From positions 124,001 through 188,000 of the forward strand of contig NZ_WEGI01000003.1 in the NCBI RefSeq assembly GCF_009604425.1: DNA of 64,000 bases, given 5' to 3'. The position numbers and the translations under genes are program-made. This DNA is from Nocardia aurantia (GTDB lineage: Bacteria; Actinomycetota; Actinomycetes; Mycobacteriales; Mycobacteriaceae). Position 1 is the first letter of the stretch; each line of letters begins with the position of its first letter. A model generated the notes under the pieces. That model was not told where the DNA came from, ran no database searches, and saw only the letters and a program-made list of their open reading frames with translations. Of this stretch, positions 42,499-50,783 are shown piece after piece.

Positions 42499-42542
42499 CG
42501 ATCGCGGTCGGCTGCCCGCCACCGGGCAGCCGACCGCGATCG
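42499..42542 (-). terminator. Perfect hairpin terminator
   Basis: A 20-base perfect stem (CGATCGCGGTCGGCTGCCCG at 42499-42518, its complement at 42523-42542) with loop CCAC. It lies 13 bases after the stop of the leftward glycine-rich secreted protein gene and insulates it from the operon promoter region. Confidence 0.75.
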
Positions 42543-42554
42543 GCTTTGTCTCGA

Positions 42555-43703
42555 TTACCGAGCCGCCGCGTGGTCCGCCTGGATCTCGCCGAACTTCTGC
42601 GCGGTCACCGCCAGGCCGACCGGCAGGCCGGCCATGACGCTGCCGGCCATGCCGCCGAACGCCGCGGTGGTCCCCGCACCGGCGAGGCAGCCGCCGATCA
42701 CGCCCGGAACGGTCAGGACCGCCGCCGACATCACGGTGGCCATGCTGCCCAGCGTGATCGCGCCGATCGGGCAGCCGACCACCGCGCCGACCAGTGCTCC
42801 CGCTGTGCCGCCGACACCGGCGGCCAGTCCGATGTACGGACCGGCGGCGTGCCAGGCCATGTTCAGGTCGGCGAGCACATCTCCGGAACCGGCGACCGGC
42901 GCGGGCGCAGCCAGGTCACCGATCGACGCGGGCGACACGCCGGCTGCCGACGTGGGCTCTGCGGCCACACCGCCCGGTGGGAGGGCTGTGGACGTGGTTG
43001 TCCCGGTGCCGCCGGCCAGCGGCAGAGCGGTCGCGGTGACCGACGTCGGCGCCTCGAGGCCGCCGGTTGTCGGCAAGTTCGTAGCGCTCGCCGGTACGGA
43101 CGTGGCGACTTCGCTGGGTAGCGGCCCGGTCGGACGGGTGTGCGGCACGGCCGTCTCGGCGGCGCCCGTGATCGGCAGCGCCGCGTCGGTGGCGGTCCGG
43201 TCCGCAGTATCCGGGTCACCCGGCGCGGCGATCAAGCCCTGTGCGTGCAGGCGGTTGTACTGCTGCCCGGCCGCGTCGGCGAGGGCCGGGATGCCGGTGA
43301 CCGCGCCGCCGAACGCGCCGCCCAGGCCGCCGAGGGTGGCACCGCCCAGGATGCAGCCGCCGACCACGCCGATCGGGGTCAGCGAACCGGCCGAGACGAG
43401 GGCGGTCAAGGTGCCGCCGGTGACCGCGCCGACCGGGCAGCCGATGATCACGCCCGCGGCGGTACCGATCAGGGTCCCGTCGTTCTTGGCGTTGCTGAAC
43501 GCGCCGGTCATCGCGCCGACGGCCTGGTCGAGTTGCGCTTCGGGCGACTGCTGGGCCGCCGCGCCGTCGTCGGCGATCGCGTGGCCGGGTTCCGCCGCCG
43601 CCGAAGCCGGCAGGGCGGGTGCGGCCGTCGCGATGCCCACCGCGCTCGCGGTGGTGGCGATGGCCAAGGTTGCGATGGCCGTGGCCCGGGAGATGCTGTG
43701 CAT
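42555..43703 (-). CDS. Exported protein with two glycine-zipper domains, 382 aa
   Basis: Unknown exported protein. The signal peptide is MHSISRATAIATLAIATTAS with cleavage near GIATAAPA. Two similar hydrophobic Gly/Ala-rich domains (about residues 75-140 and 288-365) each carry IGCP(V/I)GA(V/I)T and, 28 residues on, GGC: C89/C117 and C311/C339. A 140-residue Thr/Ser/Pro/Ala-rich linker separates them. The repeated GxxxG pattern suggests membrane insertion or oligomerisation, with a disulfide in each domain. Related proteins occur in Nocardia; no function is known to me. Confidence 0.7.
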   Translation of the reverse strand: MHSISRATAIATLAIATTASAVGIATAAPALPASAAAEPGHAIADDGAAAQQSPEAQLDQAVGAMTGAFSNAKNDGTLIGTAAGVIIGCPVGAVTGGTLTALVSAGSLTPIGVVGGCILGGATLGGLGGAFGGAVTGIPALADAAGQQYNRLHAQGLIAAPGDPDTADRTATDAALPITGAAETAVPHTRPTGPLPSEVATSVPASATNLPTTGGLEAPTSVTATALPLAGGTGTTTSTALPPGGVAAEPTSAAGVSPASIGDLAAPAPVAGSGDVLADLNMAWHAAGPYIGLAAGVGGTAGALVGAVVGCPIGAITLGSMATVMSAAVLTVPGVIGGCLAGAGTTAAFGGMAGSVMAGLPVGLAVTAQKFGEIQADHAAAR

Positions 43704-43780
43704 GACTTCTCAATTCCTTCTCTTCGATCCCTCGCCCCGAGGGCGGCGGAAAAGTTCTGCGACCGGCCGTGGCCGGAAAA

Positions 43781-45391
43781 TCATTCGGCCGGAACGAGTT
43801 CCGCGTCGACCAGTGGTTCCTCGGCGTCGGCGTCCCGGGACCCGAGCAAACCGACCAGGGTCAGCACCGCCGCGGCGGCCCCGCACAGTCCGGCCACCAG
43901 GAACGCGAGACTGTAAGCGCTGCCGAGGGATTCGAACGCCAGCGTGTGCAGGCTCGCGGGCATCGGGACCGGCGGCAGCTGTGGACCCGCGCCCGGCACC
44001 ACGGGCATCGAGTTGATCGCCATCGCACCGCCCTCGTGCGCGATGCCCCCGGCGATGTCGGTGTACGGCGGCCGCAGCCCGGACTCGCCGAGTGCGGTGC
44101 CCAGTTCGTCGGTCATCCGGCCGTTGGCGCGACTGACCGCGATCGCGGCGATCAGCACCGGGCCGAGCGCGAAACCGAAGTCGCGCAACAGGTTCGTGGT
44201 GGCACTGGCCATCCCGGCCAGCCGCAGCGGGACCGTGTTGATCGCGACCGCGGTGATCGAGCCGACCGTCAGCGCGAAACCGATCCCCAGCGCCAGCATC
44301 GGCGCGATGAACACCGTCCAGCTCGGGTCGTCGATGTCGAAGGTCGAGGACCAGATGCCGCTGACGGCGATCAGCGCGAACCCGGTGGTGAGGACCCAGC
44401 GCGGGGCGACATTGCGGATCAGATACGAGACCACCGGCGCCAGCAGGAACGCCGGGCCCTGGATGAACAGGAACAGCACGCCGATCTTCAGTGCGCTCTG
44501 ATGCTGCACCGCGCCGATCCGGATGCTCAGCGAATAGCAGATCGCCAGGAAGGCGAACATGCCGACGACCGTGGCGATCGCGACGACCGCGTAGGCCCGG
44601 TTCGCGAAGATCTTCAGGTTCAGCAACGGCACCGCGGTCCGCAACTCGATGACGACGAACGCGCCGAGCAGCACCACACCCGCGACGAACGCGCCGATGA
44701 TCTCCGGCCGGCCGAATCCGGCCTCGGAACCCTGGGTCGCGCCGAACAGGATCGCGATCAGCCCGAGCGCCAGGGTGAGCTGGCCCGGGACATCCAGCTT
44801 GCGGCCCTCCGGCGCGGCCGAATCCGCGGCGAACTGCGTCACCGCGATCGACACCACCGCTGCCGCGATCACCACCAGATACGAAGTGCGCCAATGCCCC
44901 TGCTGCGCGAGCCAGCCCCCGAGCAGCGGCGAGACGGCCGCGCCGATCGAGAGGAATCCGGCCCACACGGCGATCGCCCGGGACCGCGCCTCCGGCGTCG
45001 GGCTCACCGCGGCGAGCATCGCCAGCGAGATCGGGTAGAGGATCGCGGCGCCGAGGCCCGCCACGACCTGGCCGGCCCAGAGCACCTGGACCGTGCCGGC
45101 CAGGTAGCAGATCAGCGAACCGGCCACAGTCGCGACGGCGCCCGCCTGCAGCAGGCGTTTGCGGCCGAACAGATCGCCGATCACGCCGGTGGTCAGTTCC
45201 AGCACCACCATCGGGATCGCGAAAGCGGCTGTGACCCAAGTCAATTGCGCGCCGGTGGTCTGGAATTCCTGCTGGAAGGTGCCATTGAGCGCGCCGGGCA
45301 GCGAGTACGCCACCTGGGCGAGGAGGACGGCGAAGCAGCCGGCGACCACCGTGGCGGTGTAGCCCTGCTTGCGCACAGCGATCTGCGTCAT
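43781..45391 (-). CDS. MFS transporter, DHA2-like, 536 aa
   Basis: Membrane transporter with 14 predicted helices. Motif A: GDLFGRKRLLQAGA. Others: LWAGQVVAGLGAAILYPISL (motif B-like) and GAAVSPLLGGWLAQQGHWRT (motif C). A large extracytoplasmic loop precedes the last helix (ELGTALGESGLRPPYTDIAG). It is divergent from the TetR gene (183-base gap) and shares an upstream element with the hydrolase operon. It may export or import the operon's substrate. Confidence 0.85.
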   Translation of the reverse strand: MTQIAVRKQGYTATVVAGCFAVLLAQVAYSLPGALNGTFQQEFQTTGAQLTWVTAAFAIPMVVLELTTGVIGDLFGRKRLLQAGAVATVAGSLICYLAGTVQVLWAGQVVAGLGAAILYPISLAMLAAVSPTPEARSRAIAVWAGFLSIGAAVSPLLGGWLAQQGHWRTSYLVVIAAAVVSIAVTQFAADSAAPEGRKLDVPGQLTLALGLIAILFGATQGSEAGFGRPEIIGAFVAGVVLLGAFVVIELRTAVPLLNLKIFANRAYAVVAIATVVGMFAFLAICYSLSIRIGAVQHQSALKIGVLFLFIQGPAFLLAPVVSYLIRNVAPRWVLTTGFALIAVSGIWSSTFDIDDPSWTVFIAPMLALGIGFALTVGSITAVAINTVPLRLAGMASATTNLLRDFGFALGPVLIAAIAVSRANGRMTDELGTALGESGLRPPYTDIAGGIAHEGGAMAINSMPVVPGAGPQLPPVPMPASLHTLAFESLGSAYSLAFLVAGLCGAAAAVLTLVGLLGSRDADAEEPLVDAELVPAE

Positions 45392-45474
45392 TGCGGATTT
45401 CTTCCTTGTTTCGATGAGACGGGCGAGACGTTCGCCCCCGCGGGTGTGAGTGCGCTCACCCGTAGAATGTGCAA

Positions 45475-45509
45475 GGTGTCACAAGAGTTGACGGACTGTC
45501 AAGATTATG
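45475..45509. promoter_or_regulatory. Element with TGTCA repeats between MFS and tetR, candidate operator
   Basis: GGTGTCACAAGAGTTGACGG followed by ACTGTCAAGATTATG. It shares the overall pattern of the element at 42100 (GGTGTCA-y-AA-r-AG...ACG...TGTCAA...ATG), including TGTCA half-sites 20 bases apart, and contains TTGAC-N5-GTCAA. It is about 85 bases upstream of the MFS start and 65 bases upstream of tetR. Confidence 0.5.
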
Positions 45510-45574
45510 AGCAATACGTATCAAGAATGACCATGGGGACCGGAACCCGATCGGCGTGCTATAGGCTGGCGGGC

Positions 45575-46189
45575 ATGGCGACACTTCGCGAGGCGCAGCG
45601 GGAGATGACGCGGAAGCTCCTGCTCGACGCCGGCGTCACCCTGTTCGTGTCGAAGGGCTACGCGGCGACCACCGTCGACGACATCGCGTCGGCGGCCGGC
45701 ACGACCCGGGTGACCTTCTACGCGTATTTCCCGTCGAAGGTCGACCTGATGAAGGCCCTCATCTCCGAGCGGCTCAACGCCGCGCTGGACCGGATCCCGT
45801 CGGCCGAGCACGGCACCACCGAACGCGAGCTGGTCGCCGTCGTCGAGGACGGATCCCCGGAGCGGATCCGGGCCTACCTCGACGCCACCTCACAGCGCTG
45901 GGAGGAGATCCGCCCGTACACGACCGCGGCCTTCGAGGCGGCGGCCGTCGACCCGGAAATCCGTGCGCTGCTGGACGAATGGCTGAACGAGGCCATCGGC
46001 GACATCGAGGAGGGCCTGAACCGCGCCGACCGCTTCCCGGCCGGCACCCGGCACTTCCGCAGCGTCATCGCGATCACCGAACTGGATCACGTCGCGCGGC
46101 ACTGGACCCCCGGGCACTGGGGTGTCCGGCACGCGGAGATGCTGGACGTCCTCACCGAGAGCTGGGCAGGCTCGATCGGCCGTCGCTGA
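45575..46189 (+). CDS. TetR family transcriptional regulator
   Basis: Regulator of 204 aa. HTH: LLLDAGVTLFVSKGYAATTV, then ASAAGTTRVTFYAYFPSKVD. The C-terminal domain includes EIRALLDEWLNEAIGDIEEG. ATG at 45575 begins MATLREAQREMT, close to the first helix. It is divergent from the MFS gene; the shared upstream element suggests it controls that gene and the hydrolase operon 3.6 kb away. Its stop directly abuts the convergent lysR stop. Confidence 0.85.
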   Translation: MATLREAQREMTRKLLLDAGVTLFVSKGYAATTVDDIASAAGTTRVTFYAYFPSKVDLMKALISERLNAALDRIPSAEHGTTERELVAVVEDGSPERIRAYLDATSQRWEEIRPYTTAAFEAAAVDPEIRALLDEWLNEAIGDIEEGLNRADRFPAGTRHFRSVIAITELDHVARHWTPGHWGVRHAEMLDVLTESWAGSIGRR

Positions 46190-47107
46190 TCAGGGCCGGG
46201 CGGCGTCGAACAACAGCTGCCGCAGCCAGCTGATGAAATGCTGGTCGCCCAGGTGCGGATTCCAGACCATGTCGATCCCGAGCCCGGGCAACGGGAAGGG
46301 GAACTCCTCGATCCGCACGTCCAGCATCGTGCGCATGGCCGCGGCCACCCGGTAGCGCAGCAGGCCGACCCCGCCCGCGCCGGCGATCAGGTAGGGGACC
46401 AGCAGGAAATCCGAGATCCGGCGGCCGACGTGATAGTCGATGCCGTGCTCGTCGAGCACCGAATACGGGAAGACCCGCCGCTCGCCGTCGACGACCACGT
46501 GCGGCACGCTGGTCACCAGTTCGAGCGCGCTCGCCGCCGGCGGGGTGTCGGTCGACGCCACCACCACGATCCGGTCGTCGTACAGCCGTTCGCGCGGATA
46601 CGGCGAGGTGTGGGCCTCGGAGATCAGCACGACGTCGACGCCGTGCTCGGTGAAGGTGGCCTCGGCCGGCACGGTGATCGTGCGCAGTCGCAGGGTGGCG
46701 TGCGGCGCCTGCTCGGCGAGCAACCGGCCCAGCCGCGGCCCGAGGACGAAGGCCGTGCTGGTGGTCATGGCGACGGTGACGACCCGGCGGTCGGTCGCCG
46801 GATCGAAACCGCGGGAGTCGATCACGTCGGCGGCCTGTTGCAGCAGCGACCGCAGCGGCGCGATCAGTTCCAGCCCGCGCGGGGTCAGCGCCGCCGCGCC
46901 GCCCTGCCGGACCAGCAGATCGTCACCGAGCAACCGTCGCACCCGGCCCAGGGCGTGGCTCATCGCGGGCTGGGACAGGCCCACCCGCTCGGCGGCCCGG
47001 GTCACCGAGCGCTCCTCCAGCACCGCGAGCAGGGGTACGAGCAGATTGAGGTTGACCGACGCCAGTCGATCCACCCCCGAACCTGTGGCACCCTCGTCGT
47101 CGCTCAT
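46190..47107 (-). CDS. LysR family transcriptional regulator
   Basis: Regulator of 305 aa. N-terminal HTH: VNLNLLVPLLAVLEERSVTR, then AERVGLSQPAMSHALGRVRR with LLGDDLLVRQG. The remainder is a periplasmic-binding-like effector domain (RRVVTVAMTTSTAFVLGPRL; LYDDRIVVVAS). The start at 47107 was chosen because the frame upstream lacks LysR character. It resembles the NodD/NahR-like branch. The target is unclear; it is not divergent from an obvious structural gene. Confidence 0.85.
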   Translation of the reverse strand: MSDDEGATGSGVDRLASVNLNLLVPLLAVLEERSVTRAAERVGLSQPAMSHALGRVRRLLGDDLLVRQGGAAALTPRGLELIAPLRSLLQQAADVIDSRGFDPATDRRVVTVAMTTSTAFVLGPRLGRLLAEQAPHATLRLRTITVPAEATFTEHGVDVVLISEAHTSPYPRERLYDDRIVVVASTDTPPAASALELVTSVPHVVVDGERRVFPYSVLDEHGIDYHVGRRISDFLLVPYLIAGAGGVGLLRYRVAAAMRTMLDVRIEEFPFPLPGLGIDMVWNPHLGDQHFISWLRQLLFDAARP

Positions 47108-47371
47108 CGCGACGAATTTACGCGACCTCGAGGCCGACCCCGCGCAGCCGGGAGCGGGGATCCGATAGTTCAGCGCGGCGGCCCGTCGGCGCCGGGCCGC
47201 CGCGGCAGGGCCGGACCGTCCGCGGCCCTGTCGACATACACCGGTGGGCCCGGCGCCGGGAGGTGGCAGGCGGCCTTCGGAGTGAGCCCGCACTGCTCGG
47301 TCCGGAAGTACGGCGAAGATGGGGCGATTGACCCATGCGGCGCGGGCCGGCGGGCAACGATGCTCGTAGGC

Positions 47372-47737
47372 ATGACGAACAAAGCAGTGGTCAGCCTCAT
47401 CACCGGGCTGGAAGATTCCGAAAAGGTCGCCGTGGCGTTCCTGGTCGCGCTCGGCGCGGCGGAGCACGGGCGGCCGACTCTCATGTTCCTCACGAAGGAA
47501 GCGGTACGGCTGGCGACCGAGGGCGTCGCCCGGGGAGTGGCCTGCGAGGGCTGCCCGCCGCTACCCGATCTGGTGGCCCGATTCCATCGGGCGGGCGGTC
47601 GAATGCTGGTGTGCCCCATCTGTTTCGACGCTCGGCACCTGGCGAAGGACACGCTGGTGAGCAATGCCGAACTCGGCGGGACGGTCCAGCTCTGGGAATG
47701 GATCGGCGACGATCAGGTCACCGCATTCAGCTACTGA
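47372..47737 (+). CDS. DsrE-like family protein, 121 aa
   Basis: Small cytoplasmic alpha/beta protein. MTNKAVVSLITGLEDSEKVA, FLVALGAAEHGRPTLMFLTK and a conserved GVACEGCPPLPDLVARFHRA with MLVCPICFDARHL fit the DsrE/DsrF-like fold. Two Cys pairs (C-x-x-C in CEGC and CPIC) could carry sulfane sulfur or bind metal. ATG at 47372 is the likely start, with an in-frame ATG at 47360 as alternative. It converges on the HD-GYP gene with an 11-base overlap at the stops. Confidence 0.7.
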   Translation: MTNKAVVSLITGLEDSEKVAVAFLVALGAAEHGRPTLMFLTKEAVRLATEGVARGVACEGCPPLPDLVARFHRAGGRMLVCPICFDARHLAKDTLVSNAELGGTVQLWEWIGDDQVTAFSY

Positions 47738-49292
47738 GATCGGCGGCGCCGGTCTCGCCGATGAGACCGTGCTCGGCCGCGAACAGGCTGGCCAGGGCGC
47801 GATTGCTCGTACCGGTCTTGGCGTAGATGTGCTCGACGTGATGGCCCGCGGTCCGGCGGGAGATGACCAGCGCCTCGGCGATCTCCCGGTTCGACATGCC
47901 GCGGGCCAGCAGTCGCAGCACCTCGACCTCCCGGTCGCTGAGCCCGGCGGGCCACGTCCGGCGGCGGTGACCGCGATGGCCGGCGGCGCGCAGCACGGCC
48001 GCCACCGCGTCGCCGTCGAGCCGGCCCGCGCGCACCTCGGCGCGCAGCAGGGCGGCGGCCTCGGGAGTCGGTACCGCCGCGCGGTGCGGGCGAGGTTCGG
48101 TCCGGGACCGGTAGAAGTCGGCGGCGGCCAGCACTCGGCCTTCCATTCCGATTGCGGCGCCGGACAATCCGCGCGGATAGCCGCTGCCGTCGAGTCGCTC
48201 GTGATGCTGCACGGCGATCGCGGCCAGCGGTGCCAGCGCGGGCGATCGGGCGAGCATCCGCTCGGTCAGGTACGGGTGCAAGCGAATTCGTTCCACCTCG
48301 ACCGGGCTCAGCGCGGAATGCTTGTCCCAGATGGCATTCGACACTCCCAGCCGGCCCAGGTCGTGGATCAGCCCGGCCCGGCGGACCTGCGCCGCGGTCG
48401 GCAGTTCCAGCGATTCGGCCGCCGCCCCGGCCAAATCCGCGACGGCGCGCGAATGACCGATCGTGTAGGGCGATTTGATATCCGCGAAGTCGGCGATTGC
48501 CGCCAGCGCGGAATCCAGTTCGGCGTCGGTCAGCCGTCCGTCCAGCGCCGGTTCCGCCGCGACCACAGTCTCCCAGCTGTCGATCCCGTCCAGGTCGGCG
48601 AATATCGAATCGGCTTCCGCCGCGAAGAGTTCGACGACGGCGGGATCGAACTGGGTGCCGCTGCGGGCCCGCGCCACCTCGACGGCCGCCTCGACCCCCG
48701 CGGCGCGGTGGAACACCTCCACCACGTCGGCGAGGTTCACCAACCGGGCCGGCATCGAGAGTGCCTCGCCGCGAATGCCTTTCGGCGCACCCCGGCCGTC
48801 CCATCGTTCGAAGGTCTGCTCGACGCCGTCGCGCACCCGCTGATCGAGCCCGAGCCGTTGCGTGAGACGGTCGCTGGCGTGCCAGTGGTTGTCGAGCATC
48901 GTCTCCGCCACCCGGTGTCCCGCGCCGAGGAAGCCGAAGCCGAGCCGGATCCGTTCCGCCGCAGGCCGTCCCGCGCCGAGATGACGGAGGATGAACATCC
49001 GCTCGGCGCTCGCGCTGGGGAAGTCGGTGTGCCGGTAATCGGTCTTGAACGCCAGATCGTCGCCGAACCACTTCGCCTGTTCGTAGGCGTCGATATGGCA
49101 GCCGACCCAGGAGATCAGGCCGGTGTAGTAGACCACCTCGCGGTCGGCCTCGGACAGTCCCAACCGGCGCGCGAGCCGCAGCGCGATCAGGCACTGCCGC
49201 AGGACATGATCCATCGGCTGACCCATTCCCAGGTCGCTCGCCAGCGACAGGACGGCCAGTAGTTCGGCGAGACGGACCCGTGTGCGATCCAC
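47727..49292 (-). CDS. Tandem HD-GYP domain protein with LuxR-type HTH
   Basis: A 521-aa protein, GTG start at 49292. The C-terminal HD-GYP domain (about 265-400) has HSRAVADL, LIHDLGRLG (H310-D311) and HHERLDGSGYPRGL (H363-H364, GYP 371-373), the signature of cyclic-di-GMP phosphodiesterases. The N-terminal half (about 10-235) repeats the fold with degraded motifs: CHIDAY for the HD and ERWDGRGAPKG for the GYP region. Residues 450-521 are a LuxR HTH (LSDREVEVLRLLARGMSNRE, then RRTAGHHVEHIYAKTGTSNR). Such proteins may couple signal hydrolysis to transcription. It is divergent from the ArsR operon. Confidence 0.8.
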   Translation of the reverse strand: MDRTRVRLAELLAVLSLASDLGMGQPMDHVLRQCLIALRLARRLGLSEADREVVYYTGLISWVGCHIDAYEQAKWFGDDLAFKTDYRHTDFPSASAERMFILRHLGAGRPAAERIRLGFGFLGAGHRVAETMLDNHWHASDRLTQRLGLDQRVRDGVEQTFERWDGRGAPKGIRGEALSMPARLVNLADVVEVFHRAAGVEAAVEVARARSGTQFDPAVVELFAAEADSIFADLDGIDSWETVVAAEPALDGRLTDAELDSALAAIADFADIKSPYTIGHSRAVADLAGAAAESLELPTAAQVRRAGLIHDLGRLGVSNAIWDKHSALSPVEVERIRLHPYLTERMLARSPALAPLAAIAVQHHERLDGSGYPRGLSGAAIGMEGRVLAAADFYRSRTEPRPHRAAVPTPEAAALLRAEVRAGRLDGDAVAAVLRAAGHRGHRRRTWPAGLSDREVEVLRLLARGMSNREIAEALVISRRTAGHHVEHIYAKTGTSNRALASLFAAEHGLIGETGAADLSS

Positions 49293-49351
49293 GTTCCGAC
49301 TATAGATTCCGCCCTGCGGATACCGCCGGTCGTGCCACGACCAGCCGACAA

Positions 49352-49380
49352 CAAGACTTGTCTTGACAAATTTATTTGTC
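49352..49380. promoter_or_regulatory. Overlapping palindromes, probable ArsR operator
   Basis: CAAGAC-TT-GTCTTG (49352-49365) is followed by GACAAAT-TT-ATTTGTC (49365-49380), sharing one base; a further AGTCTTG half-site lies at about 49387. They sit just upstream of the ArsR start (49399) in a very AT-rich stretch for this genome, as expected for an autoregulatory ArsR site. Confidence 0.6.
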
Positions 49381-49398
49381 GGTAGCAGTCTTGTGCGC

Positions 49399-50016
49399 AT
49401 GCTCGACGTCGCAGTGATCGAAGAACCCGCCGCGGCCGAGGCATCCCTGGACCCGATCCGGTCCCGGATCCTCGCCGCTCTGGCCGAACCCGGCTCGGCC
49501 GCCATGCTCGCCGCGCGGCTCGAGCTGCCGAGGCAGAAGGTGAACTACCACCTGAAGGAACTCGAGCGGCACGGCCTGGTCGAGTTGGAGTCGGAGCGGC
49601 GCAAGGGAAATGTCACCGAGCGCGTGTTCCGCGCGACCGCCGCCTCGTACGTCATCTCGCCGATCGCGCTCGGCGCCGTCAGCCCCGATCCCGCGCGGTC
49701 GCCCGACCAGCTGTCCGCGCGCTGGCTGCTGGCCCTCGGGGCCCGGCTGGTACAGGAGGTCGGCGCGCTGCTCACCGGCGCCGCCCGGGCCCAGCGGCGG
49801 GTCGCGAGCTTCGGCATCGACGCGGAGATCAGGTTCGCCTCCGCGGCCGACCGCGCCGCCTTCGCCGACGAACTGGCCGCCACGGTGGCGGCCCTCGTCG
49901 GCCGCTATCACGACGAATCCGCCGCCGGTGGCCGCCGCCACCGCGTGGTGGTCGGGCTGCATCAGATTCCCGACCCGAAACCAGAGACCGAAACCGAAGC
50001 AGGACAGGAGAATTGA
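49399..50016 (+). CDS. ArsR-type (HTH_20) transcriptional regulator
   Basis: Winged-helix regulator of 205 aa: DPIRSRILAALAEPGSAAML, then ARLELPRQKVNYHLKELERH with LVELESERRKGNVTERVFRA, the usual sequence of ArsR proteins partnered with SRPBCC proteins. No metal-binding Cys are seen. No clear ribosome site precedes the ATG at 49399, so a leaderless transcript is possible. The stop TGA lies two bases before the next start, so the operon is tightly packed. Confidence 0.8.
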   Translation: MLDVAVIEEPAAAEASLDPIRSRILAALAEPGSAAMLAARLELPRQKVNYHLKELERHGLVELESERRKGNVTERVFRATAASYVISPIALGAVSPDPARSPDQLSARWLLALGARLVQEVGALLTGAARAQRRVASFGIDAEIRFASAADRAAFADELAATVAALVGRYHDESAAGGRRHRVVVGLHQIPDPKPETETEAGQEN

Positions 50017-50018
50017 CG

Positions 50019-50747
50019 ATGGCGGAGCCGTTCGAGATCGAACTGGAGACGACCCTGCCGGCGAGCCCCGACGAGGTCTGGGCCGCGATCGCGACCGGAC
50101 CGGGTATCGACTCCTGGTTCATGGGTCACAACGAGGTGGAAGCGCGCGAGGGCGGCGTCGCCGCCATGGATACCGGCGGGCAGCGCGAGGAGGCGCTGAT
50201 CACCGCCTACGAGCCCGGCAAGCGCTTCGCCACCCGCACCCCCACCGCCGAGGACGGTCGCTTCATGGCCTTCGAATACCTCATCGAGGGCCGCGACCAG
50301 GGCAGCACCGTGCTGCGCGCCGTCCACAGCGGCATGCTCGGCGACGACTGGGAGGACGAGTACGACGCCCTGCGCCGCGGCTGGCCGTTCCATCTGCACA
50401 CGCTCACCGAATACCTGCGCCATTTCCCGGGCCGCACCGCAACGCCGGTCTTCGCCGCGGCCCCCGGCGGCACCGAGGTCCGCGCGGCCCTGATCCGCGC
50501 GCTGACCCTGCCCACCCCGGTGACCGTCGGCGACCGGGTCCACGCGGAACCGGCCGGCCTGCCGTCCCTCGACGGCGAGGTGACCTGGTCCGACGACGAA
50601 CGTTTCGCGATCCGCACCGCCGACGGGCTCTACAGCTTCCACTACGGCCTCCCCGGCGTCGCGGTCATGTTCCATCACCTGTTCGGCCCGGACACCACCG
50701 GCGCCGAGCCCGCCTGGCAGCACTGGCTGACCAACCTGTTCGCCTGA
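50019..50747 (+). CDS. SRPBCC (AHSA1/START-like) domain protein
   Basis: Ligand-binding fold protein of 242 aa. The N-terminal half has FEIELETTLPASPDEVWAAI, GPGIDSWFMGHNEVE and FEYLIEGRDQGSTVLRAVHS, typical of SRPBCC proteins adjacent to ArsR regulators. The second half (about 145-240) is less typical. AGGACAGGAG precedes the start. It is the middle gene of an ArsR-SRPBCC-RibD-like operon. Role unknown. Confidence 0.75.
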   Translation: MAEPFEIELETTLPASPDEVWAAIATGPGIDSWFMGHNEVEAREGGVAAMDTGGQREEALITAYEPGKRFATRTPTAEDGRFMAFEYLIEGRDQGSTVLRAVHSGMLGDDWEDEYDALRRGWPFHLHTLTEYLRHFPGRTATPVFAAAPGGTEVRAALIRALTLPTPVTVGDRVHAEPAGLPSLDGEVTWSDDERFAIRTADGLYSFHYGLPGVAVMFHHLFGPDTTGAEPAWQHWLTNLFA

Positions 50748-50783
50748 ACACACCCGAATATCAAGAGAGTCAAGGACATTCAC

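Noticed and set aside
42380..42637. Rightward 85-codon frame starting GTG after an AGGAGG-like site
   Set aside because: It runs through a perfect terminator hairpin and into the 3' end of the opposite secreted-protein gene, with no codon bias or recognisable motif.
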